Assembly (NCBI GenBank): GCA_973895155.1
Contig: OZ316892.1
Location: forward strand, 4,030,001-4,094,000
Reading direction: 5' to 3'
DNA length: 64,000 bases
DNA from: Marsupella aquatica
Lineage: Eukaryota > Marchantiophyta
The notes below the pieces were generated by a model. The model ran no database searches. It saw only the letters and a list, made by a program, of their open reading frames with translations, and was not told the origin of the DNA. The translations under genes and the position numbers were made by a program. Positions 22,463 through 36,004 of the stretch are shown piece after piece (the stretch's first letter is position 1; each line of letters opens with the position of its first letter).

Positions 22463-25400
22463 CTCTCACAGCAACCGACGAAGGCCCTTACATTGTCAAT
22501 TCACATCGCCGGCAAGTGAGCAGCTCTGTTCTTTTGCTTCTCTTATGGGATCCCAATGATGTTGTGATTTGTAACGGTGAAATGGAGATACTGGAAATGT
22601 GTTTGTGAGTCTTTCTGCCCTTGCTCTAGTCTCCAATATAATTTTGTAGATCTGACACACTGAGTAAATTTGGAAAGCTGAAGGCTTTCTGACCATCAAC
22701 CACTGTATATAGAAGACAGGGTCTAGTGGCTGGTCATGACAGAGTATATTAGGACGGTCCATCTTACAAGGAAAATAAAATTGGACTACCCAAGCATCAG
22801 GGAGATTACAGGAGGTGTGAAATTGTTTTGGGTCCTCTCCAACAATGGTTTTCCGTTTTGACTGGTGACAAAGAGCTCCTTGGATCAAACTTGCTAAGGC
22901 GGGGTTTCCCTTCGCCTTCAAAGAAAATCCTCGTTCGATACATTGATGTTCGTGTTGGCATAGGGGCTCTTGGCTTCCCAGGGAAATGTTTCCTTCTTGT
23001 ACCTGATGTTGCAAATGTTATCGTTACCCAGGCATGCTAGGGTCTAAGTCATTTGTGAAATGTTTCCGGAGATGATCAACGGTTCAATTCACAAGTTGCA
23101 TTGTGATTCCCATTGGAAGCTTTGAGTTTTATAGTAGCGAATGCAGTTGGGGCCCAGGGCTGCCATCATAAACACCTACTCATTCGTCGTGACTCGCCTT
23201 GAAGAGGATATCCTCGGACCTTACAAACCATCCAAGGTTGGCCGTATGAGATGAATGTTCACCCTCTCGATGGCAATCCTGGTGCTCCTAGAGCAAAGCC
23301 CTGCGGTGCCACACACAGTGATTGATGGTAACTTGTCTAAATGACGGCTCATGTCGAGAGCGATCACACTCTCAATTTTACGCCGGGAATTGAGCTGCAA
23401 CCTGCTCAAAGCACTGCTTGAGAGATTCAGCTTGACACTATCTAAACGACGAGGATGTGCATCGGGAAGGGAAATCAATGGTGGACTGCTGCCTCAGATG
23501 ATTGAAACGAAGACAAGTGTTAGTTCTTTCCGTGCTAACATAGGACTCAAGCTTAGGACAGAAAAACTCTATGTCAAGACTCTGGCCTGGGAGTTGCTTG
23601 ACTGCCGTCAATTGTTGGAAGTGCATGAGAATTGAAGGATGGGCGATGAGGATATGATTGGGCTTGCTAGATATCAAAGCAAGCAATCGAAGGAAGTTCT
23701 GATGTTTTTTGAACAAGTTCATCTGAATCAATGACATGTCATGGTGCTCTTCTAGTGAGGTTTTTTGCTCAACATATGTGCTAATAGGTCTCTAGTATTG
23801 TAGAATCTGGTCGTAGAACCGCGAATGAAAAGCAACAAGCCCCGAAACTAAACACTGGTTCAGCCACCACTGGTTCTGGCGCTGGTGCATTTGGCAGACC
23901 GTCTAAACCGATTGGAATACGGAGAAGCCGCATAGCTTTTGAGAAAAGCCATTGCCGATGTTTCGAACATGGCGCCATTCTTCTCCTGAGGTCAGAATCA
24001 AAGATTGAGCTCGTTGTGGTTTGATGCTGCATTTTGCGTTCGCATCTCCAATTTGTCCCGGCGGCTTTCTTCCACAAGATCGTCGTGTATCCCAAAGATG
24101 TGTATCAGCGCTTGATATATGGCATTATCTAGATCGTCCGACGTTGCACAGCTTCGTTCTTCCATAGTCGCTGGTGCTCTACACTGTGGGTTTACTCGAT
24201 GGAAGGGACTCATAATCCAGCTTTTTCCACCCGTCCGATAGCTTATGTAGGGTTGAAGCGACCTCCATCGTGACCTGGAGCCATTTTATTAGACGTTTCT
24301 TTGCTGCGCGGTATTTGAATCGTTCACCATCGCCTGGCCTTCACCACTCCAGAGGTAGATCGTCTTCGAAAAAAATCCTGAGCTGCTCATAGTATACAGC
24401 TCTCATAATTTAGTATGAACGGACGCCATGGAGTGTTAGTTGTATGGATGTATTGTGCGGTAAATTTGGTGATCATTTCGGGATACTGCATTTTTGCTAT
24501 GCAGCCAGAATCTTCCTCTATTAGTCTTCCAAAATTGTGGAATACCGCCAGTATCTGAGTCGTCACAGCAACGCTTTGCCACTTGCTTTGGGATTGAAAG
24601 CCCTGCCATGTGCTTTCTGTGTTCATCCCATTGGAGCCAAAATTGTGGGATTGAAGCAATTGCATATCTGGCCACAGCTTTACTTCTCCTCGTCGTTTGA
24701 GCTTGAATGCCCCGTATATTGCCTTCAACGATCGCCACGTACGGAGTACGAACCATGTTTCAGAGTGTGTGCTGTCTATCAGTTCACCTAATGAGCAAAA
24801 GAAGTTCACACCGGTTGAGAAGTCGATGGTGAATAAAAGCTCCAATCAGTAAATACATGAGAGGTCAGCGCGAGGTTTCGACAACAGAGCTCTTCAGCAG
24901 AAAGTAGAAACTGTGATTTGAAGACCGGGAGTGATCCGAATATACATTGCAACGCGATGCTTCCAACGAAAGCAGAAGAGAAGACATGATTCGATAGACA
25001 AAATTAGTGATGACGGGGAAGTAGGGGTAGCCCGAAGAGGTGGGCGGTAAATGGCATGGTGATGTTTCCATGGGAAGGGGGAACAAGAAGTAATGGGAAG
25101 GACGAAGACCGCAAAATAGTGTTCAAACGGAGGCAATTGAAAGGTAGAAACGAAAACCCTGAGTGGCGATAATGAAGGTAAGAAATACAGTGAGCACAGA
25201 GAGATCGGTACTTACAAATCTGTGTTTTACAAAATTCGCCGGACCTTCTACAAAATTTTCCTAACCTTCGGCTCGCTATGATGCATTATTACTCAAAACA
25301 GTATACGGCCTACCATCCCATGACATTTTACGTATTCTCTAGATTCACACTTCCCTGTAGAATTCTGTTGGACTAGACCACATCAACCTCTAATCGTCTG

Positions 25401-25839
25401 CAGGCACTAATTACGAAAATCGTTGACGATGGTCTAACCTGTGGGATTGAGTCACATCTCATCCTTGCGACGATGGTCCAAGCTGTGGTATCCATTCGCA
25501 TCGCACCTTGCGACCGCTAATCGTGTTTTCTCGCCATGGAACACCATTGTCTTGGGTATCGACGATGGCCAAACTGTAATTCTATCGGATGCAATATTCT
25601 CATGCGATTAAGCTATTGAACTTTTCAGTGGCTTTAATGGATAACTGCGATCCATATATCAAACCTATTTTTGTGCATGAGTTTTCGTTGCCGTTAGTGC
25701 GTTGTGCATGAAAGCAGGATACTGAGGATTCTGTATGTCTGTTGTCAGTTAAAAACTGTGGCTCGTAGAGACAATAAAAAAAAGACTCGAAGTGAAGAAT
25801 CGTGAGGTCTGCCAGACACCCTCGTCAATCATTACAAGC
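22463..25839. other. intergenic region
   Basis: The first part is the likely 3' UTR of the preceding gene. I found no domain, splice pattern or repeat array that supports a further gene. Several frames of 70-170 codons on both strands are open but show no family signature. Confidence 0.45.
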
Positions 25840-26160
25840 TTAACATCTCTTAAATCTGGTGTCCGAATCGAACGTTTTCAGGTCGATGTCTCTCTCCGAC
25901 GGTGTCTTTAATATGACCTTTATCATTCGATGCCTCTGCTTGGAAGTGAACTTCGTAATCAATTTGGCTACCTCTTCTGAAAGAAATGCACATCAATGTT
26001 GGATTCCTCTTCTTCAAAATCCACACCATCAATCGAAGTCTCTGCTGCGAAATGGATTGCGTCTTCGTCGAAGAAGCCTCTCTTTTCCATTTGTCGAATA
26101 ACCTCGCCGGTCCAGAAAACTTGAACCGTGCTACTGGAACAAGATTCCCCCTCATGACCT
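25840..26160 (-). CDS. possible 3' exons of an unrecognised gene
   Basis: A last exon of 25840-25976 follows a good acceptor (TTTCTTTCAG) and reads EVAKLITKFTSKQRHRMIK then TPSERDIDLKTFDSD before a stop. A second plausible exon at about 26098-26156 follows TTTACAG and reads GHEGESCSSSTVQVFWTGE up to a GTTATT donor. The frame between them (MEKRGFFDEDAIHFA) is protein-like, but I could not resolve its splicing. No family is recognised. Because the MFS gene starts at 26525 on the same strand, any 5' part would have to be small or lost, so this may be a gene fragment. Confidence 0.3.
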
Positions 26161-26524
26161 GTAAACTTGCGCAATTCTTGATGATACGAGCCCTTCCGGA
26201 CAATATGAGCACCAGTCGAAAAGGATCTTCTCCGCTTGAAGATGGATCGCAATACTTAATAGGACGAGAAGGGCCACCTATCCATCTCTGAGCTGGAAGT
26301 ATCCCATAAAACTCACAGATTCGACTTTTAGCATAGGTAGATATGTTACGTAACACATCATAGAGCTGTCAGTGTCTCACAAAAGTGGCAGCCTGCACAA
26401 GATACAGAGTACTACCGTACCTGTGAAATGTGAGTGGTATAAGTTTCTGATTTGAGAGTGATCTTCTTGAGCGCTCAGAAAAGACCATCGTACTTACGTT
26501 TGGAAGCTCTTCATCGTCGGAGAG

Positions 26525-29500
26525 TCACACATCTCCAGATGAAGATCCGGGAGCAGTGGATTCCTTGCCATGTGCGGTAGAAAGATCTTGAAAGGATTTC
26601 GAACCATACAGGGATCGGTAGACACGTCGGATCCTTAAGGTCAAGATGACGTTCACGATGAATCCCACCACACACACCATAGCCATGATGAAAAGCGTAA
26701 GCTGGAAGCAGTGAGCTCCCAAACACGTCGCCTTACTGGAAAGAGAACCGACGTAGTTACGCTGAAAATATCTCGTCAAAATGTGCTCATCGATGCCGTG
26801 CACGGATGGAGATTTGTCCGATTCCTGATCATACAAATAGCCGGCGAGGATCCCCGAGAGAAGGAGCGAACCTAAGGGGTTCCCCATGATCATGAAATTG
26901 TAAATCATGCCGAAGTGCCGCAATCCGAAGAGCTCTGAAGCTGTCGGCACCATAATCGCGACGTGCACGCCATAGCAAAGCCCAAGGACAACCGATCCCA
27001 CGTACAGAGATCCTGGAAGTGCTGTTGCGAGCAATACATGCCCCAAGACCATTAACACTTGGGCTGCCAACAGCCAAACCGTCCTTGGGATTGCATGAGA
27101 CCTGCAGCATTCACCACCGAAGAACAGAGTAAGGATTGAAAGATTCGCTAGAACGCGCGCAATGATCTCTAGAGTCAATTCCACAATCTACTGTCGTTCG
27201 CGGCTGCGTATGGTCAGTAACTGCTATTAAACATGGAGTAAGGCGTATGGATTAACATTGCTTGGTAAGTAGTCGAAGCCTGAGTCAATGCGGCAATGTC
27301 ACCCACACGAATTGACAGTCCACCTTCTCTCTACAATGTCAGCAACTAACGGACTAATTGTCAATTCCTCAGAGAATACAGCTTCCTCTCTGAGTGATCG
27401 ATGTCGTACGAAATTTTGCGTTCTGAGGCCGATCGAGTCTGGAGTTCATGTACTCACGAAACACTTTTTTTCTCTTTCCCAACAAAACCCAAACGGGGAG
27501 AACCAAGAGGGAAAAACCTAATCGGGCCATGAGAGAACCAGAACCCATGTACTCATGACACTAGCTAGTGTCCCGACTACTACCGGTACTGATGGCAGCC
27601 TACAAGATGAGGGTCGCGAGTTTAGATTCCGTGAATATTGTGTAACTATTTAAAAGATATCTCTCAACTCTGAACAAAATAACGAGGTCCATAGGGAATT
27701 TTTCCTAAGTATGAGAGCTATCTTCTCTGGAGAATATCAAGAGGCTCACATGGAACAGCAAAAAGTCATGATAGTTAATGTCTTGTAAGAGAAATCTTTC
27801 AAAATAAATGCAGGAGGATACAACGAGGTTCATGCATACGGAAACAATCCAACCAGAAAACTCTCTTGATCTTCGACTGATAGAGGTCTATACACGAGCC
27901 ATGAAACACGTACTGTGAGCACAACTAGTGAGCTGCCGGGGAAAAGAACAAGAAGGGCGCACAACTGAGTAACTGGTATTAAGTTAAACGACCGTACTCG
28001 CGATGCGGTCCCCGTTTTCGTTCTAGAAAAGTGATATGATTATTATACAAAAAGTGTACAGCAGTGCTTGCAAGTGTGCATGGATACAGCGAGAGCAACC
28101 AAATGTCAAATCAAGCCTGAGAATGGGTACCCAGTCCCAGACTCCCAGGGGCCGGGCAGAGAGAATGAAAGTCAGCGGGCCCCAATGGAAGGGGCGCACG
28201 AGGTTAAAGGCAAAGACCAGGACTACTAAAAAGTTTTAAAGAGCAATCAGAATAATGGATGTTGGAATCAACCCAGCTCCGACAAAAAAATTGTCCAAGC
28301 AATCATTACGACCAGCGTGCATTATAGAATCCTTTGTGACAGACTAGTACCAAAGAAAAAGGTTAAATTGCCATTGGAAGAACTAGGTGAAAAGCCAATG
28401 ATGTTCACAGGCAGCAAAAACTAAAGAGAAAAGGAGGCACAACGAGTCCATCAAAAGCGAAAGAGTAACCAAGAGTTGGTACGGCGAAAGTTCAAAAGAG
28501 AGTATGAATGGCCAGCAATCACGTACCGTACGAAGTGCTCAGAAACAGCGCCTCCTCCTAGACGGCCGATGAAATTCATGATAGCAATGAGGGACACAAA
28601 AATTGTAACATCGGAGTAGCCTTGGGCTTGCCCGATCTGCCCGAGATTGTTGATGACAGTGGTGCCCGTCCCTATCCCACAGAAGTAGGTGAAAAATAGC
28701 AACCAGAAATCGGCCTTCACAAGTGCTTCTGACAGAGTGAAATCCTCCCCACGCCGAGGCCCTTTCCTCCTCCGGACTGCGCCTTCTCCCACCGCCAACA
28801 ACGTTCCAGCATCGCCTTCTAATTTGCCAGATGAAGTTGCGCTCAGACACCCTCTCTTCACTGCTTCATTCTCCCCGTCTGCAGTCTCTGAACCGAGCTT
28901 GCTCGTATCATAGGAAGAATATGGCTCGGAATTTCGCGGAGATGACTCTGGACTGCTTTTGTCCTTCGAGCAATTATCCTCAGGTTTAGTGCTGTTTTTC
29001 GGGCTCTCGCTGCCAAAACCCTGCGCCTGCTCCTCGATTAGGAGAGGCGTCCGCAGGTTGTCATCCACATGCGCAGGCAGATGTGGTGACTGGGAATTTT
29101 GTTTTAGTCGGGCAAGCAAGAAATGATTGTAAGCGAACTTGGCTGGCACTAGAAGAGGCGCGCAAAGGAAAGCAAGCATCAAAGCGATGATGATTTCGTA
29201 AAGTAGAAAAGGTATGTCCTCCACCAAGGTCTCGAAAAAAGTGACGACAAGGAGATACAACGCCAGACCGATGCAAACGATATGGACGAATGCAAAGCCG
29301 CTCTTCTCGTCAGGATCAGCAGACTTTTTTTCTGCCGAGTTGCCGACGGGTTGGATAAAATACATGGCAATTAAGCAGACCGTGAAAGGACCAAGGGCCA
29401 AAAGTAGAACTAAATCCGTCGCATTGTCTTTCAATAGCGCAACGAAGACCTGTGTGTAGATCGCGCTACTGAGGCCGACAAAACCTTTGACTATTCCCAC

Positions 29501-30735
29501 AACCATGCCTCGGCTCTCAGGGAAATTGCGCATCGTCGTGACCAGCACCGCGGTGTTGTAATATGTCGTGCTGTTGGAAGCGATTACCAAGACCACGCAC
29601 ATCTGCGGATGTTTGCCAGGGAAACAATGTCAGCTGTCTTCACAGATATATATCATCAAGTACGGTCTCACACATATCCCATGCTATCTCAGGTTGGTCG
29701 GATTCATTCATCTTCACTCACTTATGATTTCCCTTTCATTACATCGATTGTTTCTTACGGAGTAACTCTCAGCTTCGTAGAAGTTCTCCCGTTACTGTTC
29801 TCGCTTACCTCCCGTTCATTGGTCCTGATGATCCGAATTCTTGCTCCGTAGAACTTCGTATGCTCAGCCGTGCTTTATTCTTTTACATTTAGAAGGTTAC
29901 TCATGTGCATCGTCTTCGTTCGTGCCTATTCTTTCGTGTTTTCATTCAAAAATTGTTCTCGAAATAGATAGACGCCATTTCGAAAAACTAGATGGAATCA
30001 TGTACTAGCATAGAGTTCCTCCAATCCGGATTTTATACTTTCAGCTTTAGACGATATGCCCCCTACACTAAGCGCAAAGAAATCAATTGGCGAGACTCTG
30101 ATTTCACATTCTACAACTTCTATGATATCTATTTATAGGACGTACACTTCAAGAGAGCGGGTACACTAAAATAACAGGGAATAGCAATTTCTGTCAAAAG
30201 CTCCCTTGTCAATCTCCCCATCAGCAATTCATTGAGAAGTTAAACAATTAAAAAAGGAGGATATCGAGAACAACTCGAGAGAGGAGGACGCGGAAGCAAA
30301 TGAAAGACGAGAATGGAACGGAACAGAGCGTACAGACAAAACTAAACAGAGGCATGCTACAGGAAGAAAAGCCTCAGAGTTGGCACGTAATGAAAAATCT
30401 GGGGGAGATCATACCTGCCAGTACGGCAAAGGTGCAATGAAACTCCTCATTACAAGCCACAGCGTTCCGAAACCCACAAGTCCTTCGCAAGCGCCGATCA
30501 GGAGAATGACCCATGGCGAAAGCAAATTACTAAGCATGCCAGCCACCAGTCCGACACTCTCTCCAAAGTCCTTCGCCACACCTAGGTTGTTGAGTTCTAC
30601 TTGATTGAGGTGCAGTTGCTGTTTGAGGGCCGGGCCATAATGTGGGAACACATTGCCGTTCCCTGCCATGGATTGTACCCATATTCCGGCCGCTAGTCCC
30701 ACCCATCGCGACACCTGATCCCTCGGACTAGCCAT
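26525..30735 (-). CDS. Nodulin-like / NFD4-type major facilitator transporter
   Basis: Three exons (30415-30735, 28527-29602, 26525-27101) join in phase to 657 residues. Exon 1 starts MASPRDQVSRWVGLAAGIWVQSMAG, the usual start of the Nodulin-like domain, and ends PYWQ. Exon 2 continues MCVVLVIASNSTTYYNTA, then TMRNFPESRGMVVGIVKGF. A long Ser/Glu-rich cytosolic loop (about residues 280-390) separates the two transmembrane halves. The second half restarts at LVKADFWLLFFTYFCGIG and NFIGRLGGGAVSEHFV. Exon 3 contains GSLYVGSVVLGLCYGVHVAI, SELFGLRHFGMIYNF and GNPLGSLLLSGILAGYLYD, all hallmarks of the family. About 12 membrane segments are visible. Relatives are membrane transporters with mostly unassigned substrates. 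Introns are 812 and 1425 bp. No disruption is seen. Confidence 0.92.
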
Positions 30736-31214
30736 GCTGATGACGTATATACCGCACAGAGCGCGGATTGTACCTCCTCGCCCGCTTCAAATTTACCAAT
30801 GGTTTAGATCCCCTTACTACAATGGCACGATCCCTCCTGCCAATGCTGAGCACAACAAAATTCTTGCACTCGGGAGGCTGGGACGGGCACTTGCCCTCCT
30901 CTAGTCCTCTTTGATCTTCGATTGTGCCGTCCAGATGCCACCTGGCAGGCTCGGACAGTACCTGAATTGGCGCACGGGATGCTCTAAATGCCCTGTCGTA
31001 ACCTACTAACGAATCTACGAACGGTGGCAATACAGCCACAACTGCTGCGCACTGCAACAGTCCTAGCCACTTCTCGGCACAGAAGTCGATATCCAGAGTC
31101 TCTACTGAGTAAGAAATCTTGAATTTGCAAGAGCTCTGCTTCAGAACACGTAGATGCCTCGCGCTACCGAGCATAAACTCATGAGCAGACTTGAAAGCGC
31201 TCGTCACTCAGCCA

Positions 31215-31515
31215 AGAAAATTGATTCACTTGAGTAGAAGAAGTCTTGGTGAACTCAAAAACTATAACTTACAGAGTATCTGAGAAGTGATGCTTTAGCA
31301 CATGTTCACGCGAATCATCCCTGATTCACGTGAGCACAAGAAGTCTCGGTGAACTCAACTATAACTGAGAATCCGAGAACTAACGCTTCATCACAGATTC
31401 ACGATAAGCTCTGATTCGCGTCAGCAGAAGAAGGTCCAGTAAACTCAACAAACTATTACAGTATGTGAGATGTAATTCTTCATCACAGATTCACGCGAAT
31501 GAACTGTGAGCATTT
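31215..31515. repeat. short tandem repeat upstream of the MFS gene
   Basis: About three imperfect units of 90-100 bp carry AGAAGAAGTCTTGGTGAACTCAA, AACTATAACT and TTCACGCGAAT or TTCACGTGAGC. They lie 480-780 bp upstream of the MFS start codon, where promoter elements are expected. CACGTG-type cores occur within the units. Confidence 0.6.
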
Positions 31516-32399
31516 TAATTCCTCCAAACGATAGGGATACACGAATCGAATTACATCCTACAGAACTCCGCGGTCCTTCTTTCCGACACTGAATACAGAA
31601 ACGCTGACAAGCAGCAGCAGCTATTGTCGATCGATGGATCGATCCCTTTTCCTTGTATTTAGAACAACACTAGCGCAGCTGCACAGGTCAATCAACGCCT
31701 CGGACAGTCAATGCGCTTGATCCTGCAACAATTTAAAGCGGACTAAGAATTTAATGTCACACTTCGGGCCTTCCTTCAGACATCCAGAAAGAGAAGCAGC
31801 CGCAGTCTTCTGAGCCACTATCTGCAGCACCTGCGAACGAAGTCCTCCACCGCGGACCGAACCACAAATTCTTTTGACTTCTCGTCCAGCAAGGCGGGAG
31901 GAGAGACAGTTTTCCAAAATTAGTGCGGTTTTCAGTCAATTTTCCCAAACCGATCTTCCAATTCTCCGTCTTCTGAACCTACACCACCGACTAGAATCAC
32001 CAGCAGAAGACAAACCTTCCCGCTCGGAATGACCGGACCATCAATCCTATTGACGGACTCATCGCCCAATTGGGTGGGAGCGAGAGAGATTTGCAAAATT
32101 GGTGGGGTTTCTCAGGCAAATGCGAGCTAGGTAGGCGGGAGGGCGGGCGGATCCGTGTCGGAGGAGAGGAGCAAAGCACCACCTGCTCTGCGGGCTGCTT
32201 TGAGAATCAAGTCGACGGTCACGAAGACGCCAGGCGTCGGCATTTGTAGTCGTCGGGCATTACTATTTCCGCCCACCGAGACTCCAAGACACGCACCCCC
32301 CGCCCACTCGGCCCCCCATGGCCCATGCAGAAATATGCAGAACTATGCAGAACTGGAGTAGTGATTAACCGGGGTGATTAAGAAGTGGAGGAATGCGGA
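31516..32399. other. noncoding spacer
   Basis: No recognisable gene. Short frames on both strands lack family features. Confidence 0.4.
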
Positions 32400-33035
32400 A
32401 CTGTGTGGTTATTACGCTAATGGACTTTCTCTAGGACGCCTGTTTTTAAGGGCGGATTTCGAATGCACCCGCCCCCAACCCCACGGGTCCACCACCCCCA
32501 AGACTTTTGGAAAACATTGCCGTCAATTGACCAACTGCCGATGGATGCTGGTTAGCTTGTTCCCACGTTCGAGAGGCAGTCCGATCGACGTTACATTTCA
32601 GACGCAGCCCGACTCAGCTTGTTCTCACATTCCAGATGCAGTCCGACTAACCGACGGATGCCGGTCGGCTTGTTCTCTTATTCTGGCACACGGTTACAGA
32701 CTAGTAACCCCTGCCCAGACCTTGGTTATCCTCTGAGTGGACTTTAACTTAATAGATGGTATGTAAGCAGAAATGTAAAGTGTCCGGTAAGCATTAATGC
32801 CATACTCTGTAGAGTGAAACTTCTGCACCAGGCTAGTAAGCATAAATGTAAACTGTCGGTAACCATTAGTGCCATACTCTGTAGAGTGAAACTATAGGCC
32901 ATAATATCTCTGATAACAAAAGGGTCCACTCTCTGGTACTTGGGCTATTCAGCAGAAATGTAACGTTTCCGGTTATGCTAATGTCGTTTCTCCAGGACAC
33001 CTGTTTGGGGGTCGAATCAGATGCACCTCCCCATA
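32400..33035. repeat. nested direct repeats
   Basis: A block near 32398-32485 (GCTAATGGACTTTCTC, GGACGCCTGTTT, AATGCACC) is repeated at about 32950-33035 in the same orientation. Between the two copies lie about three degenerate units of 50-60 bp with CGGATGCCGGT-like and AGCTTGTTC phrases (32530-32690) and two near-identical 86-bp units containing GCCATACTCTGTAGAGTGAAAC (about 32745-32895). The arrangement looks like remains of a non-autonomous mobile element with terminal direct repeats. Confidence 0.55.
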
Positions 33036-34859
33036 ACTTAGTTTAGCTCCAAAATTTAGAATCTCACAAGAAGCAGTTCAACTAATACCAACTTTCTATA
33101 TAACAGTAATTGGAATTGATTCAATCAGTGTCACCATAACACTACCTATCAGCTGATATTATTTGTGGTGCACACATTAATGCCAAATATTTTCATGAAT
33201 CTTGTTCGGTGTAGTCACACTATTTGGGTGTGGAAAGTGTTATTTGTGGTGTGAAGATTGATACCCAAAATATTGCATGAAATCCAAATCTTGCTGTCAA
33301 GTGTAGGCACACTATATGGGTGTAGATAAGGTGAGTCTTAAATGTTTGAAAAACATCAATTTTTTAACTATAACATAAGTAAAAAATTAAGGAGCCTAAC
33401 TAATCCATTACATTCACCCTAACATTCATTCATAAAATTGTTTACTGTGTGTTTTCACCATGAATGATTCATTCTAGTGTTTCGTTAGTTCTGTAATTAG
33501 TGTTATTGAGCTCCAAAACCTCTCTTCTCTATTATTCTGTTACCTCGTGCTATTTGTTGTGTCAAATTACTTTATACTAACATCAACTGTCGTCGACAAC
33601 GTATTTCTCCACAAGGCCTTGTTTTGGGGCATAAGAGGTGCTCGTCGCACCTGCCCCCCAAACCCCCATCCCCACAAGACTTTGCCAAGATAAAAATCTG
33701 GAGAGCTTGAGCAAGGTTCCATGCACAAGGGGGCTGGGGTATGACCATTGCAGGCAGGTGGGGTTGAGTGGGATAGTGACAAGTGTCCACAAGTACACAA
33801 ATGAGAGCGCATTAAGAATATGGAAGTATGGAAAGCCCATACACTCACTCACAAGAGGGTACCCACCACTATATGCTGCAAGCCTGCAGCCCCTTTTGGC
33901 CTGAAGCTGGTAGGAAGAACAAACAGCAGTTTTGATCCTACTTAATATGCTTTAGCCTCTGAAAGGAGGTTAGGGAGAAAGAACCACTGAAGAGAAGACT
34001 ACGGCTGGGCAGAACTTCTGGATTACCCTGGACTACCAGGTTAGGGCAATAAATAAATAATCAATGATCCCTGGGACAGTGTTTAGGAGACTTCAAAAAA
34101 CAAATTGTAATGCATATTTAAAGAATGTTCTAAGCATTTTGAGATAAGCTTTTGATTTTCTAAAGGGAACAAATGAAAGGGTTCACGGGCTCAGTCCATC
34201 ATGGCTTCAACTTCCAGTCACGGCCTTGCCACTAATATGCCTCTGATATTGCTAGTATTCCGATAAAAAACGCTGTCACTAACACAAGGTGACATTGGTC
34301 ATGCTGGCCAAAAAGAAAAAAGGAAAAATGAGAAATTACCCTGGTGCGTGCAATATGGACGTTGTCATAACGAAAGCCTCAAGTCATAGAAGCACTTGAG
34401 CGTTACTGTAGGCAGTAGTCCATCAGGCAACGCAGCATGGCCCTGGAAAGAAACCCAGCTGCCCACTCACGTGGCCAGTCAGCAACTGTGTAATTCCACG
34501 TGGCTCACTTGACGTACTCACATAACACAGTCCTGCATGCATGAAAGGAAACCAAGGTCGTGAACTGCTGTACAGGTTCCGACGACAGTACTACAGTAAG
34601 TGCGTAGGGGTTATGCATTCCACCCTGGAATCACAATATGATTGTATACGACGAATAAGAGGATCTGCCCGCAGGATCTCACTATCTAACGGTAGACACT
34701 GAGCATCTGGAGATCTTCTTTTGTTGCGAACAAGCGTTGTTCCCGGTGGCGAAAATTCGTTAAATTACATCTCACTGAAAAGTAGTTGTCACTTTTTGAC
34801 AACACTTTCTTCAGCCATTTGTCTTCGATTTGCCAGTTTCACACCTATCCCACTTACCC
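33036..34859. other. noncoding, mostly AT-rich spacer
   Basis: Nothing recognisable as a gene. An overlapping pair of open frames around 33567-33904 reads in several frames on both strands without family features. Confidence 0.4.
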
Positions 34860-35920
34860 TACGGTAGTAGCCAGAATTTGACTGTTCTCTTGAGACCTAA
34901 GGGGGTTTAATGTTCATAAATTTTGTCTTCTATAAATAAGTAATTAACATTCTTAGCATCTTCTCCTTCACGTAAAGCCTTTCATGACTGTTCTTTTTGT
35001 ATATTTGAGTGCATTAATTCTCCATAATGCACCCTTTTTTGGCTTTTTTATACAAAACACCATAAATATAGTAAAAGTAAAAATTAAATATAGTTTTACC
35101 ATACACAAAAAAATAAAAATTTATCAAGATCTCAAGATGGTAACCAAATCTTATATGGTGATAGGAATAAAATATCTATGAATAGAATCTAATATAACTC
35201 AAGAACGTATATTTTTGGCCAATTTCATATCAATCATTTCTTGGATGATTTTTTAATCTAAATTTTCTATTTCAGTGATTCACTATTTCTTGTTTGTTAT
35301 CAAAAAGTCACTCAAGTTTGTAAGTACAGTAATATACTAATTATGGGCATTATATCCCACAATGCCCTCTAACCAGGACATTATCCTATTCACAAGGTGC
35401 CATTGGCAGCCCCTTAAGCCAGAGTTTGAATATTAATTTTAAGTGTAGAGATACCTAACAATGAATAATTAATCTAGAAAAGTTAGATAAACAACCTTCT
35501 TAGCATCTTCTCCTTCATGGAAACATAGGGACACGCTACTAGCCCAGTAGCCAGAATTTTACTATTATGCTTAAATGTAGTGAAATCTAAGGGTCAGAAA
35601 TTAAGCTTGGAAAGTTAGATATAAACACACTATAAACATATTTTCTTTCTCACAAAGAGCCAATTATCACCCCACTAGCCAGAATTTGAAGATTATACTC
35701 AAATCTAGGGAGATATAATGGTCAGAAATTAATACAGTAGTAAGGTAAACAATATTCTTTTCATCTTCGCACCTCAATAGCCAAAATCTGATTGTGCCTT
35801 TTAAATCTAGGAAAATATTTTTTTAAATTATAAATAAATATAAATATATATAGGAAAATCTGACAATCAGAAATGTGTCTAAGAAAATTAGATAAACACC
35901 ATTCTCTGGATGCACCTTTT
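34860..35920. repeat. AT-rich degenerate tandem repeat
   Basis: The phrase AGCCAGAATTTGA (or close variants) recurs at about 34868, 35418, 35548, 35676 and 35770. It is followed each time by a T-rich stretch, AAATCTA-GG and GGTCAGAAATTAA with AAAGTTAGATAAAC. Units are about 110-130 bp where adjacent. The last copy runs into a pure A/T stretch near 35820. Confidence 0.65.
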
Positions 35921-35938
35921 CCCGCACACAAATTGGCA

Positions 35939-35976
35939 TTCGCCACCCTCGCTATGTGTGTGGCGAGGGTGGCGAA
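35939..35976. repeat. perfect 14-bp inverted repeat (hairpin)
   Basis: TTCGCCACCCTCGC at 35939-35952 is perfectly complementary to GCGAGGGTGGCGAA at 35963-35976, with a 10-base loop TATGTGTGTG. It marks the boundary between AT-rich repeats and a GC-rich island. Confidence 0.85.
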
Positions 35977-36004
35977 CTGGCGAATATGTACCTTAAAACG
36001 TACC

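Noticed and set aside
24436-24845. Overlapping minus-strand frames of 106-152 codons
   Set aside because: Two different frames over the same DNA, no domain, no splice structure.
30728-31207. 159-codon minus-strand frame upstream of the MFS gene
   Set aside because: Overlaps the MFS start codon in another frame and shows no family signature; more likely 5' leader or promoter.
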